Shown piece by piece: positions 7,967 through 18,211 of a stretch of DNA of 64,000 nucleotides. The position numbers and the translations under genes were made by a program. Origin of the DNA: Verrucomicrobiia bacterium (lineage in GTDB: Bacteria > Verrucomicrobiota > Verrucomicrobiia > Verrucomicrobiales > DEV007). The first letter of the stretch is position 1; each line of letters starts with the position of its first letter. A model generated the notes under the pieces. That model was not told where the DNA came from and ran no database searches. It saw only the letters and a list, made by a program, of their open reading frames with translations. The stretch is from the NCBI GenBank assembly GCA_020439995.1, contig JAGROY010000137.1:1-64000 (forward strand), written 5' to 3'.

Positions 7967-10900
7967 CTCTGCCGGATCTAAACGCCACTGTCGCACGTGC
8001 GACAGGCTGATACCAAGCTTTGCTCCTGGCGGGCATTGCCCGAGTTGCCTGTTGCGAGGCAGCGAAGAGTTATCACGTCCGGCGCAATGGGATGATCGAT
8101 TCACTATCATTCGCGAACTCGGTGAAGGAGGATTTGGTCGAGTCTATCTTGCCGAGCAGCATGAGCCAGTGCGTCGCAAAGTGGCGCTAAAGATCATCAA
8201 GCCGGGAATGGGAACACGCGAAGTCATTGCCCGGTTCGAGGTCGAGCGGCAGGCTCTGGCGGCACTCGATCATCCTAATATTGCCACGATCTATGATGCC
8301 GGTGAGACGGCAGATGGCCATCCAGCAATCGCGATGGAATACGTTCCAGGCTTGCCGATCACAGACTTTGCCGGTGAACACAATCTCGGCCTCAGGGAGC
8401 GGCTGGAGTTGTTCGTAAAGGTGTGTCAGGGGGTGCATCATGCACACTTGCATGGCATTATTCACCGTGATCTCAAACCGAGCAATCTGCTGACCTATTC
8501 TGGCACTGATGGAGATCGGTTGGTGCGTATTATTGATTTTGGCATCGCCAAAGCCACCCGACAGGGGATGAACGATGCCACGCTCGTCACTCTACAGCAT
8601 CGACCGCTGGGAACACCCGCCTACATGAGCCCCGAACAGGCTGAGGGCTGGCGGGACGTGGACGCCCGCACGGATGTCTATTCGCTAGGCGCGCTACTCT
8701 ACGAAATACTGACGAACACACCACCACTCGAGGGGAAGAAGGGTTCGGAGGAATCGACCTGGGATAGCCTGCTGAAACAGATCCGCGAGGAATCTCCATG
8801 CATGCCATCGAAGCGGCTGGCGCGAACTCCCATGTCTCCTGATTCAAATTGGGGGCCACGTGAGCTTGCTGGGGATCTGGACTGGATCGCGCTGACCGCT
8901 TTAGCCAAAGACAGGCAGCGCCGCTACCAGTCTGTAGATGCGCTCAGAGAAGATATCTGCGCTTATCTTGAAGGGCGTCCTATAGTAGCGAGGTCGCCTG
9001 GCCTGGTGTATCGCTCGGGTAAGTGGATCGGTCGCCATCGAGTTGCCAGTGCTGCGATTTTGGCCGCAGTCGTTGCGTTGCTCGCAGGCACGATTGTCAG
9101 CGCAGTGCTGGCAATTCGGGCGGAGAGGGCCCGCGCGCGAGCTGAAACTTTGGAGCGAAACGCGGAACTGGGGCGTAAGGAATCTCAGCGGGGATTTTCG
9201 CAGGCCGACTACCAACAGGGGTGTCGATTGCTGGCCGATAATGAATTTGAGGCCGGAATTGCCCATCTTTGCCGGGCTCTGCGCACTGATCCTAGGAACA
9301 GCGCTGCTGCGAACCGACTCGCAGCCACGCTCGCTTATACGAACTTCCTCCCGCCACTGGTGCCAGAGGCTCTGCATCCGTCGCGAGTCATCGACGTCTA
9401 CTTTCGCAATGAAGCAGAATTCGTGACCGTTTCGGAAGGTGGAGTCGTTGGCCTGTGGAGCAGGGAGAGCGGCGAGCGTCTCGGCGACTGGCTGGATCAT
9501 GGTGGCGAGCGCATCTTGAGCTCCTCCATTAGCACGAATAAACAACGGCTCGTCACGACAACAGCTGAGCGTGGTGTAAGGGTGTGGGATCTGGACGACC
9601 GCAGATTGCTTCTTCAGGTGACCAGCGAAGCGACGACTGGATTACCAATGGTGGCCGTTTTTTCGGGTAGCGACGCGATCGTTACCGGCTCCAGCAAGGG
9701 GAGCGTTTGTAAATGGGATATCGACGACCGAACTTTACTCTGGCAGCAGAACTACGGTCATCCGGTGGAGTGGCTTGATGCTGCTGGCGACCAGCTCATT
9801 GCAGTGTCAGGGGCTTCAGCTGCCTACGTTCTGAATAGCGTCGATGGTGTGCGCCGTTCTTATCACTTTCAACACGGGCGAGAAGTAATGCGCGCCCGCT
9901 TCAGCCCTGATGGTAAACGATTGCTCACGGCATCGCTTGATGGAATTGCCCGCGTTTGGAACGTTGCGACTGGAGAACCTGTAACACCGCCAATGGTGCA
10001 TGACCTGTCGCTGTATGATGCCACTTGGGCCCCTGGTGGAGTTCGCGTTGCCACAGCTGCCTACGATGCAACTGCCCGTGTATGGTGGGCGGCTACAGGA
10101 AAGCCAGTGACACCTGGATTGCGTCACGGTGATCATGTCTACTCAGCAATCATGCCGATCGGTGGCAGGCTGCTGGCTACAGGAGGGCGCGATCAGAAAT
10201 TGCGTCTGTGGGATGCGGCCACTGGGCAGTTGATCGCTGCGCCGGTGACTCATGAGCGCAGTGTAAGCACCATCGATTTAGACAGCCTGCGGCAGCAGGT
10301 TCTCGTCGGCGGCAGGCATGAGCAGGTAAGGTTGCTTGATATTCGGCAGCGTTCAGCTTTGCCAGTGAGATTTCGATCGCCTGGAAAAGTGAGTTTTTCT
10401 CAAATCCAGGAAGGCGGGCGGGTGATGCGGACGTTATACAGGAAGGATGGCGGCTTTGTCATCGAGAGGCGTGAGACTGATTCCGGTGCCATCCTGGGAG
10501 AACCGCTCCAACTGGGAGCAGTGCCTGCGCTCGATGCGGCCAAGAAAAACGATAGACTTGTCGTCAAGCATGACAATAGACGCGTCAGCATTTATGCAGA
10601 CAGTTCTGGTGCGCTGCTGGTGCCGACGTTCTCGTTCTACACGGACATTAAGCATATCGAGATCGATGCCTCTGGTCGATTTGTGTTCATTTGCGGAACC
10701 GCTGGCAAGGCGGTTTTGCTCACTCTCGATGAACGCGCTGAGAATCAATATGGCCTTGTTAGTGAAGTTCTCGAGCCATTTCCCGGCAGGCCCGTCGACG
10801 ATGTGATCATGCTGGGAGATCCCCCGTATGTTGCAGCTCGGCTTGGCGATCAGGTTAGGATTTACTCGGTCGGCGAAAAGAGCTGGCTTCCAGAGGGAAT

Positions 10901-11612
10901 TATGCACGAGGGCGGGATAGGATCCTGGGATTTTCATCCCGGCCAGGGGATTGTCATCACAGGAGGCTATCACGATACCGCGAAAATCTGGGACATGCAT
11001 ACCGGGATGCTAAAGCATCCAGATTTCGCACATGCTGACGTTGAGAGCGGCCTCGCTGTGAAGGTCTTATTCTCTCCCGACGGACGGCTCGCAGTGACGT
11101 CGAGCTGGCACGAACTCGCTGCGCGTGTTTGGAATACCGAAACCGGAATTCTCGTGGCAAACCCGTTATACCAGAACGCACACATCGATAGCCTCGCTAT
11201 CGATCCGACATCGCGCTATCTTGCGGCGACATCGGATGATAGAACGATGCGGATCTGGAACATCGAGGATGGCTACGAGGCGATCCCAGTGCAACAGATT
11301 GAAGCTGGCCTCGCTCGTGGGCGTTTCCTGCCGGACGGCACTGGTTTCCTCGCAGTCCAGGGCAACGAAACTCTTCTCTGGCCGCTGCCAGCTTTCACTG
11401 AATTGGCTCCCGACTGGGTCATAAACTTTGCCGAATCTCTGGTCGGACGCAGACTGGATTCTAATGGTGTTCTGCTCAGGCTTCCCGACACACCCGTGCA
11501 TCAGTTGCGGAGCCAGCTTCCAGAATCTGAATCCTGGTTCGAAGCGTGGTTCAAATGGATTGCCGCAGATCCTTCGGAACGAGCTCCGAGCGTACATGGC
11601 GTGAGTTACTAG
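7959..11612 (+). CDS. Membrane Ser/Thr protein kinase with zinc ribbon and WD40 repeats
   Basis: 1217 residues from the ATG at 7959, inside the end of the sigma factor gene. Residues 11-30 carry two C-x-x-C pairs (zinc ribbon). The kinase domain spans about 48-330 with P-loop GEGGFG (55-60), VALK lysine 78, HRDLKPSN (169-176), DFG (193-195) and GTPAYMSPEQ, so it should be active. One transmembrane helix lies at about 358-382, followed by a basic, coiled-coil-like stretch. The C-terminal 730 residues are WD40-like repeats (ARVWNVATGEPVTPP, KLRLWDAATGQL, MRIWNIEDG), probably one or two propellers outside the membrane. By analogy with kinase-linked ECF sigma factors, it probably phosphorylates the upstream sigma factor in response to a signal sensed by the propeller. 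Confidence 0.93.
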   Translation: MADSAGSKRHCRTCDRLIPSFAPGGHCPSCLLRGSEELSRPAQWDDRFTIIRELGEGGFGRVYLAEQHEPVRRKVALKIIKPGMGTREVIARFEVERQALAALDHPNIATIYDAGETADGHPAIAMEYVPGLPITDFAGEHNLGLRERLELFVKVCQGVHHAHLHGIIHRDLKPSNLLTYSGTDGDRLVRIIDFGIAKATRQGMNDATLVTLQHRPLGTPAYMSPEQAEGWRDVDARTDVYSLGALLYEILTNTPPLEGKKGSEESTWDSLLKQIREESPCMPSKRLARTPMSPDSNWGPRELAGDLDWIALTALAKDRQRRYQSVDALREDICAYLEGRPIVARSPGLVYRSGKWIGRHRVASAAILAAVVALLAGTIVSAVLAIRAERARARAETLERNAELGRKESQRGFSQADYQQGCRLLADNEFEAGIAHLCRALRTDPRNSAAANRLAATLAYTNFLPPLVPEALHPSRVIDVYFRNEAEFVTVSEGGVVGLWSRESGERLGDWLDHGGERILSSSISTNKQRLVTTTAERGVRVWDLDDRRLLLQVTSEATTGLPMVAVFSGSDAIVTGSSKGSVCKWDIDDRTLLWQQNYGHPVEWLDAAGDQLIAVSGASAAYVLNSVDGVRRSYHFQHGREVMRARFSPDGKRLLTASLDGIARVWNVATGEPVTPPMVHDLSLYDATWAPGGVRVATAAYDATARVWWAATGKPVTPGLRHGDHVYSAIMPIGGRLLATGGRDQKLRLWDAATGQLIAAPVTHERSVSTIDLDSLRQQVLVGGRHEQVRLLDIRQRSALPVRFRSPGKVSFSQIQEGGRVMRTLYRKDGGFVIERRETDSGAILGEPLQLGAVPALDAAKKNDRLVVKHDNRRVSIYADSSGALLVPTFSFYTDIKHIEIDASGRFVFICGTAGKAVLLTLDERAENQYGLVSEVLEPFPGRPVDDVIMLGDPPYVAARLGDQVRIYSVGEKSWLPEGIMHEGGIGSWDFHPGQGIVITGGYHDTAKIWDMHTGMLKHPDFAHADVESGLAVKVLFSPDGRLAVTSSWHELAARVWNTETGILVANPLYQNAHIDSLAIDPTSRYLAATSDDRTMRIWNIEDGYEAIPVQQIEAGLARGRFLPDGTGFLAVQGNETLLWPLPAFTELAPDWVINFAESLVGRRLDSNGVLLRLPDTPVHQLRSQLPESESWFEAWFKWIAADPSERAPSVHGVSY

Positions 11613-11705
11613 ATGGTTAGCAAGTTTCGGATCAATAAACGGAGGTGCCGAAAAGCGGTTGCCTTTGTCGGGGATTCCAGCCAGCTTCCGGTTTTTAATT
11701 CCTGA

Positions 11706-13274
11706 ATGAAAACTACTCCCGGACTCTCTTCGCTCGATGCTGGAGGCCCATTTCCACTGTTCGTCATCGCTTCGGCATGGCGACGGGGTGTCTGCTGCTT
11801 ATTGCTGGGAGGTCTGTGCGGGTGTGGTACGGTGGCCCCGGAGCGGCAGGCTGCCGAGTTCGATGCGAGTGCGGTGCCGGATTCGGCGTGGACGGCTCCG
11901 TTGAACGGCAAGACCGAGGGGCGGGTGACTGGATGGTTGGGCGATTTCGACAGCCTTCAGCTCAAAGCTGTGGTGCTGGAGGCGGCGCAGCGGAATCCTG
12001 ATCTGCAGGCGTTGGCGGCAAGATTGCGGGCGGCGAAAGCCCGGGCGGTGCTGGCAGGCGCGGATCGTTTTCCAGGTGTGAGTGGTACTGTGGATGCTCG
12101 CCGGGCTGAGCGGTTCGATACCAGAGAAGTGCCGCAGCCGCAGGTGACCACTCCGGTAGCGGGAGCGAGCGCAACTCCTCAGACGATCCAGATCAAAGAA
12201 TTCACGGATCAGTTTGAGCTGGGATTGAACCTGAGCTGGGAGATCGATTTGTGGGGACGTCTGCGCAATCGTGCGCGGGCTGGATATGCAGATTACCAGG
12301 CAGTGGAGGCCGATTTTGAATCTGCCCGTCTTTCGCTGGCGGCCAATACGGCAAAGTCGTGGCTGAACGTGACGGAAAGCGAGCGGCTGGTGGAGCTGGC
12401 GGAGAAAACGGTGGCGAGTTTCGAGGAAACGCAAAAGTCCGTTGAATCGACCTATAACCGGGGAATCAACGAAGTGACAGCAGTGGAACTGGCGCTGAGC
12501 CGTTCCAACGTTGCCTCGGCTCGAAGCAATCTGGAAGCCCGCAAGCGGGAGCGGGATGCGGCAAAGCGGTCTTTGGAAACGTTGTTAGGATACTACCCGC
12601 GTGCGACTATCGAATCCTCAACTGAGCTGCCTAAGCTAAAGCGCTCCATTCCTGTGGGATTGCCATCGGAACTGCTGGTCCGCCGTCCAGACATCCGAGC
12701 AGTGGAGCGCCGGTATGCTGCTGCAATTGAACGCGTCGCTGAATCGCGCAAAGCATTGATGCCCGCAGTGCGGCTGACCGGCTCCACCGGAACCAGTAGT
12801 GCGGATTTTGCGAAACTCTTCAACCGCGACCTTTTGCTGTCTACCATTGCGGGCAGCCTCAGTCAGGCGATCTTCGAGGGCGGTCGACTGCGGGAAAATG
12901 TAGCCATCTCCCAGGCCGAGCAGGACGAGCTGGCTCATGACTACACGTCGGCAGCGCTTGGGGCATTCAGGGAAGTGGAGACGGCGCTGGCTGCGGAGCA
13001 GTATCTGGAAACGCAGGCTGAGGCGCTTCGCGATGCGAGCAGAGAGGCGGTATTCGCCGAAGACCGCGCGTTGTCACGTTTTCAGAGCGGGCTGGTGACG
13101 TTCATCACGTTGCTGGAAAGTCAGCGGCGGGCTTTCGATTCTCGCAGTGCTCTCATCCGCGTCGAGAATCAGAGGTTGCAGAACCGCATTGATCTCTATC
13201 TTGCGCTTGGCGGTGATTTTGATACTACTGCCCCGCTTTTATCGACCGCTGCCAACGCGATTCCCCCACAGTGA
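11706..13274 (+). CDS. RND efflux outer-membrane lipoprotein (NodT/OprM family)
   Basis: A 522-residue outer-membrane channel of the TolC/NodT type. The signal peptide ends in a lipobox GLCGC (Cys about 40). Both halves show long coiled-coil helices. Family motifs include LVLEAAQRNPDLQALAARL near residue 90, LNLSWEIDLWGRLRNRA, LLVRRPDIRAVERRYAAAIE and, in the second half, FREVETALAAE. It would trimerise and connect to the inner-membrane pump encoded downstream. Its stop overlaps the GTG start of the adaptor gene by 4 bp, and the pump gene follows with another 4-bp overlap, so these three genes form one operon. The substrate cannot be told from sequence. Confidence 0.92.
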   Translation: MKTTPGLSSLDAGGPFPLFVIASAWRRGVCCLLLGGLCGCGTVAPERQAAEFDASAVPDSAWTAPLNGKTEGRVTGWLGDFDSLQLKAVVLEAAQRNPDLQALAARLRAAKARAVLAGADRFPGVSGTVDARRAERFDTREVPQPQVTTPVAGASATPQTIQIKEFTDQFELGLNLSWEIDLWGRLRNRARAGYADYQAVEADFESARLSLAANTAKSWLNVTESERLVELAEKTVASFEETQKSVESTYNRGINEVTAVELALSRSNVASARSNLEARKRERDAAKRSLETLLGYYPRATIESSTELPKLKRSIPVGLPSELLVRRPDIRAVERRYAAAIERVAESRKALMPAVRLTGSTGTSSADFAKLFNRDLLLSTIAGSLSQAIFEGGRLRENVAISQAEQDELAHDYTSAALGAFREVETALAAEQYLETQAEALRDASREAVFAEDRALSRFQSGLVTFITLLESQRRAFDSRSALIRVENQRLQNRIDLYLALGGDFDTTAPLLSTAANAIPPQ

Positions 13275-14515
13275 ACATTCTCCGCCAGGCCATTATCGTA
13301 ACTCTGATCACCGCTGTCTGCGCGGGTGGCTATCACTTTCTCATCAAGACTAAGCCAGAGCCACCAAAGTTGCCGCAAATCAAAAAGGTCAAGGACATCG
13401 AAGCCATGCGTCTGAGAAAGGTGGACTTTCCGATCCTGGTGGAGACGTTCGGCACTGTAGAGCCGCAAACGAAGAGCACCCTCAGCCCGGAGGTGGCCGG
13501 ACGAGTCACCGAGATTTCCGGCTCGCTCAGGGAAGGTGGATTTTTCGAAGCGGGGGATGTGTTGCTGAAAATTGAATCGATCGACTACGAGGCGGGAGTT
13601 ACGATTGCTGCTGGTGAGTTGGCGCAGGCAGAGGCGACGTTGCGCGAGGAGGAGGCCCGGGCTGAACAGGCGGCGGAAGACTGGAAGCGCCTGGGACGGA
13701 AGGAAGAGCCTTCTGATCTGGTTCTGCGCAAGCCGCAGCTGGCGGAGGCGCGCGCACGGCTGGCCTCTGCGGAAGCCCGGTTGACGCAGGCGCGAAAAGA
13801 CCTGGAACGCACCACCTTACGTGCGCCGTACGCAGGTCAGGTGCTTGAGAAGAATGTGGATGTCGGTCAATATGTGAGTCCCAGCACTGTTATCGCGCGC
13901 ATTTTTGGAGTCGACTACGCGGAGATCAAGCTGCCGCTGAAAAAGGAGCAGCTCGGATTCGTCGAAGTGCCTGAACACTACCGGGGTGATGCCAATGTCG
14001 ACGCACCAGACGGACCCAAAGTGCGGCTGCATACTGAATTTGGCGGAGATGAAGTGTCATGGGATGGTACGATTGTCAGGGCGCAAAGCTCGATCGACAC
14101 GATGAGCTTTCAGCTCTTCGTGGTGGCGCAGGTGAAGGATCCCTACGCCCGCAGGGAGGACGGGAAGCCGCCGCTGAAGGTTGGATTGTTCGTCAATGCG
14201 GAAATCACCGGTAAGACGCTGAAGGACGTCTTTGTGCTTCCGGCTAGTGCACTGCGTGAGGGGAGGGAAGTGCTCATCGTCGGCGATGGCGACGTTCTGG
14301 AGAGTCGCGAAGTGCACATCGTGTGGAAAGAGGAGGGAGCTGATGCCAAGGACAACGTAATCATCGATGAAGGTTTGAAAGACGGGGAAGTCGTTTGCCT
14401 TACGCCGCTGGGATATGGAGCAGTCGGGGCAAAGGTGATCCCCACCATCGACGGTGAAGCGCCGCCCGCCCGGCCTGGTGAAGGCGGGCCTGGTAAGAAG
14501 CCTGCCAAGCCATGA
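13271..14515 (+). CDS. RND periplasmic adaptor (membrane fusion protein)
   Basis: A 414-residue membrane fusion protein. It begins with a GTG (GTGA overlap with the previous gene) and a single N-terminal anchor helix (IIVTLITAVCAGGYHFLI). The usual order of domains is visible: a lipoyl half-motif around VEPQTKSTLSPEVAGRV, an alpha-hairpin rich in Ala/Glu/Arg (about 110-170), a second lipoyl half with LRAPYAGQVLEKNVDVGQYV, then a beta-barrel and a membrane-proximal domain. The C-terminus is Pro/Gly-rich (PPARPGEGGPGKKPAKP). It bridges the outer-membrane channel to the downstream RND permease, whose ATG overlaps its stop codon. Confidence 0.93.
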   Translation: MNILRQAIIVTLITAVCAGGYHFLIKTKPEPPKLPQIKKVKDIEAMRLRKVDFPILVETFGTVEPQTKSTLSPEVAGRVTEISGSLREGGFFEAGDVLLKIESIDYEAGVTIAAGELAQAEATLREEEARAEQAAEDWKRLGRKEEPSDLVLRKPQLAEARARLASAEARLTQARKDLERTTLRAPYAGQVLEKNVDVGQYVSPSTVIARIFGVDYAEIKLPLKKEQLGFVEVPEHYRGDANVDAPDGPKVRLHTEFGGDEVSWDGTIVRAQSSIDTMSFQLFVVAQVKDPYARREDGKPPLKVGLFVNAEITGKTLKDVFVLPASALREGREVLIVGDGDVLESREVHIVWKEEGADAKDNVIIDEGLKDGEVVCLTPLGYGAVGAKVIPTIDGEAPPARPGEGGPGKKPAKP

Positions 14516-17500
14516 ACGCGCTGATCACCTGGTTCGCCCGCAACAGTGTCGCCGCCAATTTGATGATGGTGACGCTCCTCGTAATGGGGGGCTATGCAGT
14601 ACTGTTTCAGCTGCCCGTGGAAGGCTTCCCCTCACTGAAACCGAACACCATCACCGTCAGTGTTCCATTCCGCGGAGCTACTCCTGCGGAGGTGGAGGAA
14701 GGGGTAGTCATTCGCGTTGAAGAGGCGCTTCACAATATCGAAGGAATCGACGAGATACGATCGACTGCCAGTGAGGGAATGGGCACGGTGATGATTATCG
14801 CCGAGGAAGGCTACGATCTCAGGGAGCTGCAGGACGACATCAAGAATCGGGTCGATGCGATTAACACGTTTCCTGTTGAGACGGAAAAGCCGGTGATCAG
14901 CGCGGCGGAGAACCAGCAGCTGGCAATCAGTGTGCTCATCGCTGGTGACGGACTCTCCGAGCTGGAGCTGCGCCGCCTGGGTGAACAACTGCGGGACGAG
15001 ATTGCAAACCTCCCTGAAGTCAGCCAGGTCGAGCTTTCCGGAGTGCGCCCTTACGAGATCTCGATCGAAGTCTCGGAGAACACTCTGCAGAAATACGGCA
15101 TGACCATCGATGATATCGCGCGTGCAGTGCGTGAGACATCGATCGACTTGCCGGCCGGTGGTATCAAAACCGATGCTGGCGAGATCCTGCTTCGAACGAA
15201 GGGACAGGCGTATGTGGCCAGCGATTTTGAGAGTATCGTATTGCGGACTCGTGAAGACGGTTCGCGTCTCATCCTGGGGGATATAGCCAAGGTGGTGGAC
15301 GGCTTTGAGGAAAACGAACTTTACGCCCGCTACAACGGCAAGCGCGCCGTGGTGGTGCGTGTCACGCAGACGGGTTTCGGCAGTACCATCGATATCGCCA
15401 ACGCGGTGAAGGCATACCTTGCCAGTACTCAGAGCCGGATGCCGGAATCCGTGGAGCTGACCTACTGGCAGGATTCATCGAAGATGATCAAGAGCCGCCT
15501 GTCGACACTCACTAACAGTGCCATATTCAGTGCGGTCGTCGTGTTCCTGTTGCTGGCGATGTTCTTGCGCATCGGTCTGGCGTTCTGGGTAATGATGGGG
15601 ATTCCTGTGGCCTTTATGGGAGCCCTGGCGCTGCTGCCCTACATGGGCTACTCGATCAATATCATTACGCTGTTCGCGCTCATCCTCATGCTCGGGATCG
15701 TGGTCGATGATGCCATCGTAACGGGGGAGAATATTTACAAGCACATGCAGAACGGCATGGTCGCATCCCGGGCGGTGATCGTCGGTACACATGAAGTGTC
15801 GCTGCCCGTGACGTTTGGCGTTCTTACCACCGCTGTTGCCTTCCTGCCGCTGATGTTTATCCCGGGGCCGCGCGGGCAGATCTTTGGGCAGATTCCCGCA
15901 GTGGTATTGCCCGTCCTGATTTTTTCCCTCATTGAGTCAAAGCTGATTTTGCCATCGCACCTGCGGCATCTGCGCGTCATCAAGGACGACGAAAAGGGCT
16001 TCGGAAGCTGGATGTACAGGCAGCAGCAACGCATCGCGAATGGACTGGAGAACATGATCTTTCGTTTTTACCGGCCGATACTCAATCTGGCACTCAGGCA
16101 TCGCTATGTAACGCTGGCGGTGTTCGTTGGCGGAGGCATGCTGATGAAAGCGTATGTGGGAAGCGGACGAATTGGCTGGGTATTCTTCCCCCGTGTTGCG
16201 ACCGAGACGGTGACTGGAACGCTCACCATGCCGCTGGGGACACCGTTCGAGAATACTTCCGCATTCATCGACCGAATGGAGCAGGCGGCGTTCGATTTGC
16301 AGAAAAAGTACACTGATCAGGCGAGCGGCCAGTCGCTGATCGAAGCTGTGCTGGCTACGAAGGGCGCAGCGGATCTGGCGGGACGGCGTGGATCAGGCGG
16401 CGCGGGGAAATCGCATCTTGGCTCGGTCGCATTCGAACTGATTCCGCCGGAAACGCGCACGATTTTTACTGACGTGGTGGCCAAAGATCTGGCGCAGGAA
16501 TGGCGAAAGATGATCGGGCCCATCCCAGGAGCCAAGGAGCTGAGCTTTCGGGCGGAAGTGGGTCGTAGCAGTGATCCTGTCGATGTCCAGATCGAGGGGC
16601 AGACGTTTGAAGTGCTGAAAGAGGTTTCCCTCAAGCTGCAGGCGCACCTTGCGCAGTTCGAGGGCGTGTTCGATATCCGGGATAACTTCGAGGACGGCAA
16701 GCAGGAGATTAAGTTGAAGATCAAGCCCGAGGGACAGCAGGTCGGGTTGAGCATGGATGCTCTGGCTCGGCAGACAAGGCAGGCATTCTTTGGTGCGGAA
16801 GCACAGCGCATTCAGCGCAATCGTGAGGATGTAAGGGTGATGGTGCGTTACCCTCGTGAGGAGCGGTCATCGATCGCCAATTTACAGGACATGCGCATCC
16901 GTGCCGGAGCTGGAGGAGCCGCCGTTCCTTTTGGTGATGTGGCGGAGGCGGACATGGGCCGCAGTTTTTCAACGATCCAGCGTGTCGATCGCAATCGTAC
17001 GGTCGCTGTGCTGGCGGACGTCGACAAAGAGAATGTCGACATGGTGGCGATCAATGCTTCGATCACCCAGTTCATGAATGACACCCTGGTGGACTACCCA
17101 GGCGTGCGTTTTCAATTTGCGGGCGAAGCCAAAGAGCAGCGTGACACATTTGAGAGCCTCATGGTCGGCGTGTCGATTCTGTTCTTCGTCCTCTATTGCC
17201 TGCTGGCGATCCCATTCAAATCGTATTTACAGCCGCTGGTGGTGATGGCGATCATGCCGTTCGGAATCATTGGAGCCATGCTTGGCCACATACTGATGGA
17301 CAGTCCCATCAGTGTCATCAGCGTCTGGGGCATCCTCGCCCTGATGGGAGTGGTGGTGAACGACAGCCTGGTGATGGTCGATTACATCAACCGGCAGCGC
17401 CGTGAGGTCGGAATGGATCTCATGGAGGCTGCCCGCACGGCAGGCGTGGCCAGATTCCGTCCCATCATTTTGACTTCACTGACCACGTTCTTCGGCCTGG

Positions 17501-17694
17501 CACCGTTGATCTGGGAGAAGAGCACCCAGGCTCAGTTCCTCATCCCCATGGCGATTTCGCTCGGCTTTGGGATACTGTTTGCAACGGTCATCACCCTGTT
17601 TTTGACGCCCGTGGGCTACGTCATCCTCGAAGATCTTCTGCGCTTTGGCCGCTGGCTGTTCAACCAGCCACCTCCAGAAGCCGATGATGAGTAG
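14512..17694 (+). CDS. RND efflux permease (AcrB/HAE1-like)
   Basis: A 1060-residue inner-membrane proton antiporter, close to the usual 1030-1060 residues. It has the RND layout: TM1 near the N-terminus (AANLMMVTLLVMGGYAVLF), a first periplasmic porter loop, TM2-TM6, a second loop, and TM8-TM12. TM4 contains LMLGIVVDDAIVTGEN with the paired aspartates that carry protons. The repeat-2 counterpart is WGILALMGVVVNDSLVMVDYI. These features place it with hydrophobe/amphiphile or multidrug pumps rather than clearly with metal pumps. The substrate is unknown. The ATGA overlap with the adaptor gene implies coupled translation. No local regulator is encoded beside the operon. Confidence 0.93.
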   Translation: MNALITWFARNSVAANLMMVTLLVMGGYAVLFQLPVEGFPSLKPNTITVSVPFRGATPAEVEEGVVIRVEEALHNIEGIDEIRSTASEGMGTVMIIAEEGYDLRELQDDIKNRVDAINTFPVETEKPVISAAENQQLAISVLIAGDGLSELELRRLGEQLRDEIANLPEVSQVELSGVRPYEISIEVSENTLQKYGMTIDDIARAVRETSIDLPAGGIKTDAGEILLRTKGQAYVASDFESIVLRTREDGSRLILGDIAKVVDGFEENELYARYNGKRAVVVRVTQTGFGSTIDIANAVKAYLASTQSRMPESVELTYWQDSSKMIKSRLSTLTNSAIFSAVVVFLLLAMFLRIGLAFWVMMGIPVAFMGALALLPYMGYSINIITLFALILMLGIVVDDAIVTGENIYKHMQNGMVASRAVIVGTHEVSLPVTFGVLTTAVAFLPLMFIPGPRGQIFGQIPAVVLPVLIFSLIESKLILPSHLRHLRVIKDDEKGFGSWMYRQQQRIANGLENMIFRFYRPILNLALRHRYVTLAVFVGGGMLMKAYVGSGRIGWVFFPRVATETVTGTLTMPLGTPFENTSAFIDRMEQAAFDLQKKYTDQASGQSLIEAVLATKGAADLAGRRGSGGAGKSHLGSVAFELIPPETRTIFTDVVAKDLAQEWRKMIGPIPGAKELSFRAEVGRSSDPVDVQIEGQTFEVLKEVSLKLQAHLAQFEGVFDIRDNFEDGKQEIKLKIKPEGQQVGLSMDALARQTRQAFFGAEAQRIQRNREDVRVMVRYPREERSSIANLQDMRIRAGAGGAAVPFGDVAEADMGRSFSTIQRVDRNRTVAVLADVDKENVDMVAINASITQFMNDTLVDYPGVRFQFAGEAKEQRDTFESLMVGVSILFFVLYCLLAIPFKSYLQPLVVMAIMPFGIIGAMLGHILMDSPISVISVWGILALMGVVVNDSLVMVDYINRQRREVGMDLMEAARTAGVARFRPIILTSLTTFFGLAPLIWEKSTQAQFLIPMAISLGFGILFATVITLFLTPVGYVILEDLLRFGRWLFNQPPPEADDE

Positions 17695-17732
17695 GAAAAA
17701 ATCCCTCATCGGCCTTCAGTGGTTTGTTGAGA

Positions 17733-17996
17733 TCAATCCAGGTCGATCTGACGCCGAACTGCCCTTAGAACTTCGCCTGTGGGCAGGCGAAGCCGCTTGG
17801 CAGCCCGAATGGAAGCGAGAATTTGTGCTCTTGAGAGCGGATCATCCCCTTCCTCGTCCATGAGAGTACCGGCTGACAACTCAGTGCGGCTGAATCTTGT
17901 TGCCGCAATTGCCATCACCGAGCTGCGTGTCGGAACTGCCTGACGTAGAGTCTCTTTTAAGAATCGTTTCATCGTTCTCTTTCCTTGTTTCGCCAT
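17733..17996 (-). CDS. Small basic hypothetical protein
   Basis: 87 residues from the ATG at 17996, preceded at 7 bp by AGGGGG, one of the better Shine-Dalgarno matches in the window; this favours a real gene. The N-terminal third is basic (MAKQGKRTMKRFLKETLRQAVP), the middle has DEEGDDPLSR and the end is basic again (RAAKRLRLPTGEVLRAVRRQ). It lacks a signal peptide, membrane segment and recognised domain. It converges on the end of the RND operon (stop 38 bp away) and diverges from rplS. An internal ATG with its own GGAAAG offers a shorter start. I do not recognise it. Confidence 0.45.
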   Translation of the reverse strand: MAKQGKRTMKRFLKETLRQAVPTRSSVMAIAATRFSRTELSAGTLMDEEGDDPLSRAQILASIRAAKRLRLPTGEVLRAVRRQIDLD

Positions 17997-18211
17997 CAAC
18001 TTACCCCCTGATCACTTCCTTGCGGGTTGATTAAGGTGACGAATCCGCCATATTTCCCGGAAAGCAGGTGGGAACAGTGGCGTCGGCAGGATTCCGGAGA
18101 GAAAACCCACTCGACCACAGTGAAATTTCCTTTGATTTCCATTTCCACCTGTCTTATGCATACCGCCCCTCAACAGGGAAGCCTTACCCTTTAGACAGCA
18201 ACTAGCGCGCC

